The notes under the pieces were generated by a model, which was given only the letters and a program-made list of their open reading frames with translations, was not told the DNA's origin and ran no database searches. The position numbers were made by a program, and so were the translations under genes. 64,000 bases of DNA, taken from the NCBI GenBank assembly GCA_030737835.1, contig CM060855.1, forward strand, positions 3,590,478 to 3,654,477. The letters are read 5' to 3'. The stretch comes from Acorus gramineus (taxonomy: Eukaryota; Streptophyta; Magnoliopsida; Acorales; Acoraceae). Shown here in pieces: positions 15,648-25,991 of the stretch (position 1 is the first letter of the stretch; each line of letters opens with the position of its first letter).

Positions 15648-16473
15648 GGGAAAATGACAAAAAACATCATCTAAGTTTTGGAAATACCCAAATAAGTCAT
15701 TTTTAAGAATTCTACATAAAAAATTTTCTTTTACAATTTCCTAAAGTAAAATAACTTATTATCCTTATGTTATCTACTATTAAACATTATTACACGTATT
15801 TAATTGTTTAACACCTTAATAATTTTTTTTAATAAATAATAAACATCATTACACATATTTGTGCATGAACTTTATTATTTTTTTTTGTATATTTAAATAC
15901 ATCATTAAGAGTTAAAATGTAAAAAATTAAAATTTTTTGTTAGATATTTGTAAACTTTAGGGAACTTACATATATATGTTTACTATTATACAAAAAATTT
16001 CTTATGTAAGACATTTATAAGATATAAATAACAAAAAAAGAAAAAAAAATAAATTTAGAAAAAAATCCAAAAAACAAATCTTGTAAATTTAAGAATAACA
16101 ATTTTGACAATGTTAATAGTTTTGATACCATACTTAAAAAATTTAAAAACATGTAAATCACTCTTAAATAAAAAATAATTTCTTATATTGATATTATTTT
16201 CCAATTACATGATGATATAGAAAAACTTTAAATAGGATGAGAGAGATTTTAAAATTATAAGAGACAATGTCATTTGTGTCATTTTGGGTTATGAGATTAT
16301 TAAATAAGATTCTTTTCGGTAGAATTCTTAAAAGAAGCCGCTTTAGGTATTTCTTATCTCGATAGAATTCTTAAAAGAAGTTGTTTTGGGTATTTCTTAT
16401 CTCGATAAAATTCTTAAAATAAGCCTTTTTTTGGTATTTCTTATTTTTAGAAGATATTTTTGGGTATTTTCCC
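15648..16473. mobile_element. Inverted-repeat element, about 0.83 kb, with internal tandem repeat
   Basis: Ends pair over about 70 bp with mismatches: the left GGGAAAATGACAAAAAAC and the right, on the reverse strand, GGGAAAATACCCAAAAAT, both continuing through 'aaataccc' and 'aagaatt' blocks. TTAAAA occurs within a few bases of each end, but an exact target duplication cannot be set. There is no reading frame. It contains the 43-bp tandem repeat listed next. Confidence 0.5.
16321..16450. repeat. 43-bp tandem repeat, three units
   Basis: Units start at 16321, 16364 and about 16407, each with 'attcttaaaa.aagcc' and ending 'ggtatttcttat'. The first two are nearly identical and the third is diverged. 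They lie in the right arm of the inverted-repeat element. Confidence 0.7.
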
Positions 16474-17175
16474 TTAAAATTTTTGAGATATTCTAAAAAA
16501 TTCTATTTATTTTTATATACAAATTTGCTGATCTCTCTTGCTGTTATATTATTTACCATCTGTGAGAAAGTCAAAATGAAGGTCTTAAAACTCGTTTAAT
16601 CTGTCACGCAAAATGAAAATGAATTTAAATTGAATTTTGTAACATCACATAAAATACTACACATGAGATGATCAAAAGAATATGGAAAAAATAGAATAGA
16701 AACAAAATCATTTACTTTTTTTCCATTTGTTTTCCATTGGAAGAGACCAGTCAAACAGAAGCAGATAAAACTATGAAATAATGAATCACAGAAAGATAAA
16801 TAAATTCAAACATGTTATACAAAAAGAATGGTCAAATAACAACACCCACAACAAATTAAAAACACCAAAAAAGAGTCCACCCACTAGGAACCACCAAACT
16901 ACAAGACATCCATCTGATCCTCATCAAATGATTCAAAAACTGTGTGTGTTAAACAAATAAATATGGGTTGTTTAAACATTACTATTCTTCTCTTTCAAAG
17001 GGTATAAGCACAAATGCCTAGATCTTGGAGGGTGTAATCCAAAGAAAAAAAACTAAAAAAAAAAAAAAAAACTCTCACCTCCCCAACTACCCCAAAGAAC
17101 TTTATGCTTGTCCTTGTGCAATGAATTTCAGATCCCATCAATCTCGATCAGTCTTTTTACAGTACTGACCAGATC
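16474..17175. other. Intergenic, including probable 3' UTR of the VQ gene at its right end
   Basis: AT-rich sequence. The last 100-200 bases are downstream of the minus-strand VQ gene and probably include its 3' UTR. No frame is supported. Confidence 0.35.
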
Positions 17176-17877
17176 TCAGAAATCGCTGAACTGGTTGATG
17201 AATTCCCACGTCGAAGGCGAAGGCATGAAATTCGATGGGCTTGGCATGAACACACTCTCCACAATCCCCCTATTGTTGTTGTTGTTGTTGTTGATGATGT
17301 TGTTGTTGTTGTAATTGAAATTGAAATTGTTGTTGAACATGGGACTCAATTCATGCAAGAACCCAAGCGACCCCCCATCGGCGCCGCCGGCTGAAGCGGG
17401 GGCGGCGACGGGCGACAAGAACAAGCTCGGCGATATCGGCGGCAGACACGTCGGCAGCGGCGACAGAATCCCCGGCGCCGCGCCGCCGAACTCGATCCGC
17501 GCCGCGTCGAACTCCGACGGCGCGGCGGCGCGACGCGCGCAGTGCTCGACGGAGGCGAGGCGCGCGGCGGGGGACGGCGCGCCGTCGGTGGTGGCTGCGG
17601 CGGAGGCGCGGGGGGAGGGGCCGGTGAGGCGCTGGACGAGGGACATGAAGTCGGCGGCGCTGGCGTGGATGACCTTGGGAGAGACGGCGTAGATGATGAT
17701 CGGCTCGCGCCGTTGGTGGGGTTGGGGTTGGTGGGATTGGAGGTTTGGTTGGTGGGGAGGGTGGATTGGGGGTTTCTTAATCATGTAAGAGTCTTTGCGG
17801 ACCTTGAGAGGGGTTGGACGGGGGCCTTGGAGTTGGAGTTCCCGGCGAGGGGAGGGCCTTGGCTCTGATGGATCCAT
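17176..17877 (-). CDS. MKS1: VQ-motif protein, MKS1/VQ21-like (MAPK substrate, WRKY partner)
   Basis: Single-exon gene for 233 residues. MKS1 in Arabidopsis is a nuclear substrate of MPK4 that bridges it to WRKY25/33 in defence. The N-terminus MDPSE, then LQLQGPRPTPLKVRKDS (15-30, a basic MAPK docking-like stretch), IIIYAVSPKVIH (60-71) and the VQ motif FMSLVQRLTG (77-86, FxxxVQxLTG intact) follow the MKS1 order. SPAARLAS (102-109), APGILSP (134-140) and several further Ser-Pro sites are candidate phosphorylation sites. Residues 181-202 are an Asn-rich tract. The open frame extends 42 codons further upstream (to 18003), but MDPSE matches the family start and a TATA-like box lies between the two ATGs. 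The gene is much more GC-rich than its surroundings. Confidence 0.88.
   Translation of the reverse strand: MDPSEPRPSPRRELQLQGPRPTPLKVRKDSYMIKKPPIHPPHQPNLQSHQPQPHQRREPIIIYAVSPKVIHASAADFMSLVQRLTGPSPRASAAATTDGAPSPAARLASVEHCARRAAAPSEFDAARIEFGGAAPGILSPLPTCLPPISPSLFLSPVAAPASAGGADGGSLGFLHELSPMFNNNFNFNYNNNNIINNNNNNNRGIVESVFMPSPSNFMPSPSTWEFINQFSDF
17274..17313. repeat. GTT/GAT trinucleotide microsatellite inside the VQ gene
   Basis: A run of TTG units with a short ATG interruption encodes the poly-Asn tract (AAC/AAT on the minus strand) of the VQ protein. It is in frame, so length variation would change the protein without a frameshift. Confidence 0.85.
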
Positions 17878-17977
17878 TTTTTGAGGTGTTTTTTTGTTTT
17901 GTTTTGTTTTTGTGGTTTTGGATTTGGAAGGGAAATGAAATGAAGGATTTGGGTTCTTTATGTGGGGGTGGGTTGGG

Positions 17978-18003
17978 ATATTTAAAGGAAGGCCATAAGT
18001 CAA
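17978..18003 (-). promoter_or_regulatory. TATA-like box and W-box core upstream of the VQ gene
   Basis: On the minus strand TTTAAATAT (17978-17986) lies about 100 bp before the chosen ATG and would leave a leader of roughly 70 nt. TTGACT (17998-18003, minus strand) fits the W-box TTGAC(C/T), the WRKY target. A W box in front of a WRKY-partner gene is plausible, but the motif is short and frequent. Confidence 0.4.
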
Positions 18004-18604
18004 TGGAGTGGGGCTGTGTTGGAAATTTGGAATTGAATTAGATATATTATATTTGTTGAGGGTAGTTTTTAGAGGACAAACTTTTACTGATCATTTGATG
18101 CCATGTTGGATCAAAAGAAGGGGATCTTTTTTAATATATTTGAGGTGTTGTTTGGATGGGAGTTTTGACTGCAGTTGGTGTTGTGTAAGGGGTGTAAAAT
18201 CCAAATGCATATCCAAACATTTCTGATGTTTGTGAGGCTCCAAAAAGAGGTATTGTCTCACAGTGAAAAACCCCTTCTTTTACAATGTCAGAAGGGACAT
18301 GTTGATAATCTTTCATTTTCCATAAGCCAAACTCAAATAATGGTGCCAAACAAGTTTTTTTTCTTCTTTTGTTTGTGTGTAGTGGTGAAAAACGTGTCAC
18401 ATTCAAAGTCCTAGTCTAACAACGTTGCAAATGTGAAATCCACATTCAAACAAGATCCAAGAATAAATACATAGTACTTAAGTATCTTTGAAATATAAGA
18501 AATGATAATTCATTCCAAAAAAACGAAGAGAGATGATGAATCTGAAAAATTGTTTGTCATTAAATGTGTAATTTGAATTTCTATTATTGTTTTGGTAGCT
18601 ATGT
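18004..18604. other. Upstream region of the VQ gene, no gene seen
   Basis: AT-rich DNA. Pieces such as 'ttgtttggatgggagtttt' near 18149 resemble the ends of small MITEs, but no matching partner end is seen. Confidence 0.3.
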
Positions 18605-18996
18605 AAGTTATTTTGTGAAAGATAACTATCTCAAAATAGATAAAGGATAAATCATTTTTTATTTAATTGTATTTTTTAGTTATTCTATTTGAAAAACGTG
18701 AATGAAGTTTTTGTTAATAATAGTTTATGAGTGATGAAAAAATAATTTGACATGTGGGTCAGGACCCTTGATTTATAAGATATGATGATAGATGATTTGA
18801 TATGTAGACTCTTTTATACCAATAGAATGGATTTTGTGGAATAATACAATTCCAGAGGACCTGAAAAAATCAATATCAACTTATTTTCATTTATTGTATT
18901 ATAATTATACAAATATATTCTTTGCAAACAAATAGATATATGGAATTATCCCATCCCTATTCCATCCTACTATCTATCTATTTTTTTATCCAAACA
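18605..18996 (+). repeat. R1 dispersed repeat, copy 3
   Basis: A diverged R1 copy with 'gttattctatttgaaaaacg', 'gagtgatgaaaaaataat', 'gatttataagatatgatgat' and the right end 'tttttttatccaaacataac'. No coding content. Confidence 0.55.
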
Positions 18997-19174
18997 TAAC
19001 ATTAAAGAATAGAATTATCAATATGTAAAATAATTGTTTTTAAACAACAAATATAAATATATAATACAAGAAAAATTAGATTTTCTTTTGGAGTTGATTC
19101 TGAATAACCATATTTGCATTTTGGATATTGGAATATATATAGAGGAGTGATGAGGTACGGATTGGGGTGTATTG

Positions 19175-19370
19175 TGTAGACAGGGGAACACCATGCGGTA
19201 TCGCGTAATTACCGTCTGATTGCGTAATCTTGCGATCGGACGATCCTTATTTCATAGACTTTTATCGGTAATAGTCTATTAAAAAAGCTAACATTTTTGG
19301 TAAGAGTCTACCAAAGAAGGACAGTCCGATCACGTATACGTGATGCCGCAAGGTGTTTCCCTGTCTGCAT
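19175..19370. mobile_element. Small MITE with GTAGACAGG ends
   Basis: The left end reads GTAGACAGGGGAACACCATG, and the reverse-strand right end TGCAGACAGGGAAACACCTT. Both arms continue through 'tgcgg.atc.cgta', so about 35-40 bp of each arm pair. Element length is about 195 bp. The right flank runs into a TA microsatellite; no clear target duplication was identified. Confidence 0.55.
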
Positions 19371-19400
19371 GGTACACCCATGACTGCATATTATCACTTC

Positions 19401-19410
<10 letters not shown>

Positions 19411-19447
<37 letters not shown>
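19411..19447. repeat. (TA)n microsatellite
   Basis: About 18 uninterrupted TA units between the MITE at 19175 and a related half-element. Confidence 0.95.
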
Positions 19448-19450
<3 letters not shown>

Positions 19451-19655
19451 TGATAATATGCGGCTTGTGCAGCTCGTGCGAATCCAATTGCGTAAATCTC
19501 GCGATCAGACGGTCTTTTTTTTGATAAACTTTTACTGGTAAGAGTTTAATGAACTCTTATGGATAAGAGTTGAATGTAAATAGGACTGTTCGATAGCGAG
19601 ATTTGGCGATCGGACAGTCCATACGCGATGTTGTACGATGCTTCCTTGATCTTTT
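19448..19655. repeat. Diverged relative of the 19175 MITE
   Basis: Shares 'cgatcagacggtc', 'taaacttttactggtaagag', 'cgatcggacagtcc' and 'acgcgat' with the neighbouring MITE, and ends in 'gatgcttccttga'. It appears to be a second, degraded copy. Confidence 0.4.
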
Positions 19656-21179
19656 TTTTTTTTTTTTTTTATCTCAGGTTGTTGTTGTTATTGATTGAGT
19701 TTTTTTTTTTTTTTTGGTGGGGTGTGTGGCTTTAGTTAAATTGATTTTTTGATTAGGAAAATCGTGCTTTTGAATTTGAATTTTTTTTTTCTTGATTGAT
19801 TTTATGATGAAATTGTAATATCACTTGATTTTTTTTTTTTAGCTTACATAACTTTTTAAATAGGCTCATTTGCGTGTGTATTTAACTGGTAATTATTTAT
19901 TTGAGGATGTTGGTCAAGTTTCAGGGGAGGCCATGATATCATGTTAATGTCAGATTGATTGGGTGATTGGAAAAGACGGGAATGCCCTTCCATTAATTAA
20001 CTGGTCTGGTGTGGTTGGGGTGGACTGAAGAGGGGGTCCATAGGGGAGAGGACATGACATGGTCTCTCTTTGAAAAGGTCATTTTATGGTTCATCTGTGA
20101 AGTTGATTTGTATTTTTAATTAATTGTTATAATTGTAATATATAATGGGGAAGTACTTTCTAGAGAGATATTCCAAGTCAGATCTTGTTTGATTTGAGTT
20201 TTAGGTAAAAATTATATAAAATAATAATAAAAATGTTATATACCGTCTTTTTTTCAATTTCAATTTTAATTCAAATAAGTTTTAGATTTTTTTTAAAATA
20301 ACATATCTCCTAAAGTATATGTTTTTTTTATAAAATTAAATATATATTTTAATAACTTATATTGATTAATTCATAAATAAATAATTTTTTAATGACGCAT
20401 ATACATTATTTTAATGTGGGTGTATGATGCTAATAAAACATATGAGACTAAAATTATGATTAAAAGAAACTGTAACAACGCTCTAATAATAATAATAATA
20501 ATCAAATGACTCTAATAGATGGTTTTTGTCAAAATTACTTATCTTTTATGGTGTAGAGTCCTCGCCTCCTTAGGACACTGATCTGTGGCTCGAAAATGAT
20601 GTGTTTTTCCAAGCAATATATATGTTTTATAATCAACAAAGCGTATACAAACATAATATATATAATTTTTAATAGGATTATGGGATTCATCTCTTACATA
20701 TATCTCAATGTGAATTTATCTCCCTTGCATTCAATGTTCTAGAGTTGGTGTCTCAACTAAATCATTTTTTTGTCATGTTGGTAGATGGATGTGTTTTCTT
20801 GCTGTTGATGGATTGTTGGTTCGACTATTACTCATGTTAATAAGATTAGATATCACCAACCCTTATTTGCATGTCTTTTCTTTGTGTTACAAGTCACCTC
20901 TTACATGTTGTTTTGTGGATGGAAAAACTTCTTTCTAAATAAAGGGAAACTAGTCTTCTACCAAGCACATTGTGTGTGTAAATAATAATAATAATATTTT
21001 TAAAAAGTTGCTCATAATTGTTCCCTTAATTTTTTTCAATCCATGTATATGCAATATAATGTATTATGTTATGTATACATAAATGATATTTATGAAATTT
21101 TTAATAATGATTAATTAAATCATTTGTAAATTTATTATGAAATTATATATAAAAGAGATATGGTACAACTGAAATTAAG
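19656..21179. other. AT-rich intergenic with T homopolymers
   Basis: Runs of 14-20 T at 19651-19670 and 19701-19715, and an ATA microsatellite near 20488. No gene or element is recognised. Confidence 0.35.
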
Positions 21180-21400
21180 TTTTTTGCATATATACCACTC
21201 AACTAATCTTATATTGTAAAAATACCTCATTTGAAACTTTAAAACCAACAATAACACTTGAACGAATAAAAAAATGGCTTTTATGTACAATTTAAACATT
21301 TTTGAATGATATTATTGGAAATAACAAATCATTAGGGATATTTTGCTAAAATGTGATTTTTTGGGGGTACATATATATAAAAAAATCATTAAGATTTAGT
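21180..21400. repeat. Short inverted-repeat element with TTTTGCATATATACC end
   Basis: Begins 'tttttgcatatataccact' and ends 'tgggggtacatatatataaaa', which reads back as an inverted version. A sibling lies at about 62318-62595 ('ttttgcatatataccctcc' to 'ttaggacatatatatat'). Both have a run like 'tattgt.aaaatacctc' inside. Confidence 0.45.
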
Positions 21401-21599
21401 GAATATGGATGATATTATTCAATTTATTTATAGATACAAAAAAGCAAGAATTAAATTATTTTCAAAATTATTTAAAAATTCATAACTTTCAAGTATAAAT
21501 CTGATTTGGGTGATTAATAGCTTGTTGAAAAGATCTTTTCGATATATACTTCTGACTATGAAATAGTTTTTGAGGAGGTAATTTTCTTCTTCAATTAAA

Positions 21600-22370
21600 T
21601 TAATCGGTCGGAGCCTCCTTCTCGAATCCGAACTCAAAAGAGTATGAATCTTGTACTCAAAAAAGGAATCAATGGGGACACCGGTGTTATGCCAGCCAAT
21701 GGGATTCTGAAGAGATGTATATAAGAGAATTCAAAGGTTAATCTCACTCTTAATATGACTTGACTAGAAGATAACTCATACCTTGGTCTGCTGTTTACAT
21801 TTTCTTTTATAGGGTTCATAGGTCAAATACTCGTTGTCACTGGCCTCATAGCGGTTGTAACAACTCTCCCTTGATGGCTGTTTAGTGGGCGAATTTTGTA
21901 GTAACCACCCTACTTTATTGTAGCTAAACGTTCCCTTGATTACCTATGTTTTTATGAGTAATGGGCCTTAATCATTCACTTGACAGTTACTGATGTTATG
22001 AGTGTTTGATCGTTTTTGAGGTCCTCTCCTTGTGGTCTTGGTCTAGTCGCGATACGGAGTCCTGCTCAGCGTGTACCCTATCATTCGTTCGTGAGGTACA
22101 AGATTGTTTGACCAGACCTAATTCGGTCTAGTTAGGTCTCACTTGCTCGGGATGGCATTCGCCCGCGAGGTGTAAGACCGTCCGACTAGACTTGACTCAC
22201 CTTGATGAGAGGCCATTCTGGTCGTGTCTCACCTGATTGGGAGTGCTTGCTCGTAGCTTTATGATTTTGCCATCGCCAAACCGGCTTACAAGTTATCGGA
22301 TGTGGTGATTTACGTTCGAGTAACTTTAGACACGTGTCATCTTATAATAGGGTGCAAATTTTTCTCTCCA
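21600..22370 (-). repeat. Probable LTR remnant of a large retrotransposon
   Basis: On the minus strand the block shows a TATA-like CTATAAAAG (21809-21817) and a moderately GC-rich upstream part with a diverged duplication of roughly 75-80 bp (near 22082-22155 and 22156-22240, sharing 'cattcg...gaggt.caaga...gacca.ac'). Downstream lies 'attggctggcataacaccgg'. This layout fits the U3-R of a gypsy- or Tat-type LTR. No TG/CA ends, second LTR or coding domain were found, so limits are approximate. Confidence 0.35.
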
Positions 22371-22983
22371 TAGTTTTTTTTCCCCCAAAAATGACTACTT
22401 CACGATGAAAAGTGAGATCTAACATTTAAACACATATTTCACCCAAAAGTAGTGATATATTTCATGATCATCTCATTCTAAATCTAATAAAAAATAATAA
22501 CAAAAAACATATGATGTGTGGCATGATCACTACCATTGATTCAATATATCTTTAAAAAAATAATTAGTTACGAAGTTGAAAACACTTTTAATTAGATAAT
22601 AAATAAATAGATGAATATCTCATATTATCCACTAAACTATTAAAATATGTATTTTCCATTCTTACTCTTTAATTTAAAATCAAAGATGATAAATAAAATC
22701 AGGGTAAAATTGAAAAATAAAAATGTTACACACAAAGGAATATACAAAACTTAAACACTTTTGGTTAGATAATAGATACATGTGTCAAATTGGAGGCTTG
22801 TTTGTTTTGAGCAAAACTGTAGATATGTATCCATTCCAATAAAATCAAAATAGACATTGTTCGAATGAGGGTGATGAGAAATAGAGAAAAACATGAAGAA
22901 AGAGTACAATTTTTTGTTTTTGTTTTTGCTTTTTTTTTTAAAGAAAAATTAAGAACGCTATTACACTCAATTGGATATTTAAG
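22371..22983. other. AT-rich intergenic
   Basis: No gene is seen. The last 30 bases (22951-22980) repeat the beginning of the adjacent R2 copy (aag.gcgctattaca.tca), a small local duplication. Confidence 0.35.
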
Positions 22984-23200
22984 AGCGCTATTACATTCAT
23001 TTTTTTTACAGTCCAAAATACAGTCTTATATATCTCATTATAAATCCAGTGAAATATATACCTCATTGGACGATGTATATACCTCATTAAATATTTTCTT
23101 ACGCTTACTAAAAATAAGTTTATTTAATTCGAAATGGGGGCGATGTACACTTTTTATCAAATCATATATCTCATTAGATGATGTTTAGTATTTAAAAAAA

Positions 23201-24612
23201 TAGTAATGATACCCATGCCCCAAAATATAAGCCCCACTCACAAGCCCCATGAGGTGTCATCATCTCATTGATTAGCTTGTTGACTTTTCAAAAAGGGTAA
23301 AATGGCAAAATACAAATCTGCCATTCATTAAAAATCTGTCACATTAACCCAAATCCCTCTATTTTCTCTATTCAGTTATGACTCTTCTATGTGAATCTTG
23401 AAATCCGATAAAAAAAATCCTCCCCTTTCGTTCCGTTTTGTCCTCTCCGGTGATGGTGATGGTGATGGTGATGATGATGATGTCTTCCTACAATGATCCT
23501 TCAAAGCTTTTACATTCCGAATCAACATGAATAACTCCTCCATCTTCTTCTCTTCCTCCCTTTCATTTACAACTACTTCACCTCCACGAGAAACAAAAGG
23601 TGTTGCTGGTCTCTTCGTTTCGTCACCTTCCATAGATGTCGATGGTCCAAGTAAACCTTCACTGTGTTTCTCTTTACAGTGAGAAGTGAAAACAAAATAC
23701 AGACACAAAAACATGTGAGTGCTCCTCTTCGGATCACCATCATGGAAGCCATAGAAGCTTTGCTTCGATTTCGATTATGGTTTTTTTTTTGTATTAAAAA
23801 AATGTTATTTATGAAAATAGGGAGAAAAAGGTAAAATGATTATGTAACATTTATGTGATTATAACTGTAACAGAATGTAACAGTGTTGCATAAATGTAAT
23901 AGAAGTACGTGAATGTAACATTTCTATTACATTATAATATAACCATATTGTGTAAATGTATCCATTTCGCTGTAATAGAGACATGCAATTGACTGATAGT
24001 TACATTTATGAATGTAACAAATCGAAATCAATACACGCATGCGGTTGACTGTTATATTTACGAATGTAACAAAAATAATACAAATATGAAAAATGAATAT
24101 TTATATTATCAACAATATAACAGTAACATCATACAAACTATCTATATATAAAATGTAACAATATCGAGTATTGCATTTAAGATATATGAGCAAAAACATA
24201 TCAAACTATGAAAAATGACATTCAATACATAAAAAAATTCGTGTATAAAATTTAAAACAATTATCAAAACACACATCGATTATGAATCAAATAATGTCAA
24301 ACACATTGAGACATAATCCAAATCGAAAAAAAATAAAATCCGTAACTTCAAATTCCTCCAAAGTAGAAATTAGGGCTGTGGAGATTCGTCAAGGCAGGAG
24401 GTAAGATTGAGAAGGAAGGAATAAAAAAAAAAATGAAAATAAAAATCCCATAGTCGGTTACATATATGGAAAAAAATTAAAACGTAATTGTCTCCTCGTT
24501 TTGTGGGTATCAGTTACCAAAAAAAACAAAATAATCACACAGGGGTATAACATGTATTATATATATGCCACCTCATGGGGCCTGTGATGTTGGGGCCTAA
24601 AAAACATTACTC
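23201..24612. mobile_element. Mutator-like element (Pack-MULE-like) with NIMIN-like frame
   Basis: The ends are inverted: TAGTAATG at the left and, on the reverse strand, GAGTAATG at the right, followed on both sides by spaced GCCCC blocks and a shared GCCCCATGAGGTG (left about 23250, right about 24575 reversed). The 9-10-bp TTTAAAAAAA duplication and the interrupted R2 copy define the insertion. No transposase is present. It carries the open frame 23376-23633. The region 23820-24180 is rich in 'atgtaaca' motifs. A related element lies at 46043-47291. Confidence 0.75.
23376..23633 (-). CDS. NIMIN/NRR-like small protein inside the Mutator-like element
   Basis: An 85-residue frame starting MEGDETKRP; the open frame continues 27 codons upstream. 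The acidic/basic stretch EREEEKKMEELFMLIRNVKA resembles the NPR1-binding segment of NIMIN-2 and rice NRR proteins (pattern E..F..L..N....RD/KD). In those families the small proteins bind NPR1 and modulate salicylate-induced genes. The Ser-Pro repeat after it comes from a GAT/GGTGAT microsatellite. No EAR motif is visible. The match rests on about 20 residues, so the assignment is tentative. Its location inside terminal inverted repeats suggests capture of a host gene or gene piece. Expression is unknown. Confidence 0.4.
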   Translation of the reverse strand: MEGDETKRPATPFVSRGGEVVVNEREEEKKMEELFMLIRNVKALKDHCRKTSSSSPSPSPSPERTKRNERGGFFLSDFKIHIEES

Positions 24613-24683
24613 TTTAAAAAAAAAAAATGTGTGGTGTGAGTTAAAAATGATTGAGTCTAACATTTTTCCTTATTTAAATGCCT

Positions 24684-25430
24684 TTATGAAGAGGCCCGGT
24701 AACTTTATAGTCTGACATGAGTTGTCAAGTGTCCACAATCCTTCCTTATATAATGGACTATCTTCAAATTTACTCTCTTTGATCTACTATTGCTATTTAG
24801 CATTTTCTTCTCTAAAGACAATGACTTTCTCCCAAAAGTTGAAAGTTTTTCTTAAACAAAATATTTCTTCAAGAAGCTTGATAAAGTAAAGACTATGTGC
24901 CATTAGTTAATTTAGCAATTCAGGTCATCAATGATGACATGATGATGCAGAATGGGTGACTGACGTGTTTTTAAAGCGATTTGACCACCTGAAGAGATCG
25001 ACCAAGTAAATCATGAAAATACTAGCCGGTAGAAATCAATGGCCCCATTCTCGGAATCCCACAAAATTTTACGTGGAGATAGATATCGAGGAGATCTTCT
25101 GAATTAGTAGTTACGCAAATAAAAATCATCCAATTGATCTTTATCAATTTTGATGATCATCTATGATATTGTAGAATCAGGAATAATTGTTATCTTGATT
25201 TTGTTATTTTCTGTAATTAGTCTAAAAGGGGACCTGTAATAAAAGGGCATAACAATTTTATCAATAATATTTGCAAAGTTTCATCTCTTTTAGAAATTGT
25301 GAGAATTGTATTTAAAGATCTCAATATTGATTAGATTTTTTTTTTTTCACGCTGCGTAACATGTTACATGAGCTCCCCATATCACATATCCATCTATGTC
25401 ACGTGCCTTTCTTTGTGTTACGAATTACTT
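24684..25430. other. Intergenic; possible LTR-like fragment
   Basis: The stretch 24960-25320 includes 'ctgtaataaaagggcataa', followed by AT-rich sequence and a run like 'tttgcaaagtttcatctc'. It looks like the U5 side of an old LTR, but no ends are seen. No host gene is recognised. Confidence 0.25.
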
Positions 25431-25435
25431 TTATG

Positions 25436-25741
25436 TGTTGTAAACTAAATAGAATATGATATATAAGAGTATATAAACAAAGCACACAAGCATATAGAAG
25501 AGAAGTAGAGAGAGATTCTTATTCACTATTTGTTGGTTGAATACAAGAGAAAGCCCCTCTATTTATAGGGTGCATAGAGGAATCCCAAAGGTGGAGAGTT
25601 ACAAGTCCATAGAGGTGAGGGGGGAGATAGTGGGCAATAATGGGAGTGTTATGGAATAGAAGAGTGGGGGAGGTTATGGAGTTGAAGAGTGGGGGAGGTT
25701 ATGGGTTAGAGAAGTGGTGGTTATCCACCATATTCACAACA
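25436..25741 (-). repeat. 3' LTR of the copia element
   Basis: 306 bp with TG...CA ends. It matches the right LTR throughout except for substitutions and an indel around 25545-25575, where this copy has extra 'caagagaaagcccctctatt' sequence. The adjacent 25742-25752 contains, on the minus strand, the purine tract AAGGGGGAG expected just before a 3' LTR. Confidence 0.93.
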
Positions 25742-25991
25742 CTCCCCCTTGGATGACCACCACGCTAAGAAAATTGCCTCATTAAAACCTTGCTTGGAAA
25801 ACCCAATGGGAAAAAACCAAAGCGAAGGAAAAAGAGTACAATGTAACTTAATCGTATAATAGTGTATGCGTTTGACACTGCCTCATTAAAACCTTGCCAG
25901 GAAAACCCAATGGGACAAAACCTAGGCGAAGGAAAAAGAGTACAGTTCGCAAAATGTCATCAAAATTACTCCCCCTCATAAGTACAAGATT

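Larger units (their letters stand above)
22984..24683 (+). repeat. R2 dispersed repeat, copy 2, split by a Mutator-like insertion
   Basis: R2 sequence runs from 22984 to 23200 ('gcgctattacattca', 'aaatccagtgaaatatatac', 'aaataagtttatttaattcg') and resumes at 24613 ('aaatgtgtggtgtgagtt', 'gattgagtctaacattt'). Compared with the uninterrupted copy at 39051-39329, the break falls in the A-rich run. The 10-bp sequence TTTAAAAAAA is found on both sides (23191-23200 and 24613-24622). Confidence 0.75.

Noticed and set aside
17315..17692. Open plus-strand frames of 125 and 108 codons opposite the VQ gene
   Set aside because: They are antisense shadows in the GC-rich VQ coding region, with Arg/Gly/Ala-rich low-complexity translations and no domain.
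18131..18406. Short frames around a GTTTGG-type phrase as a possible MITE or gene
   Set aside because: No inverted partner end, duplication or domain could be found.
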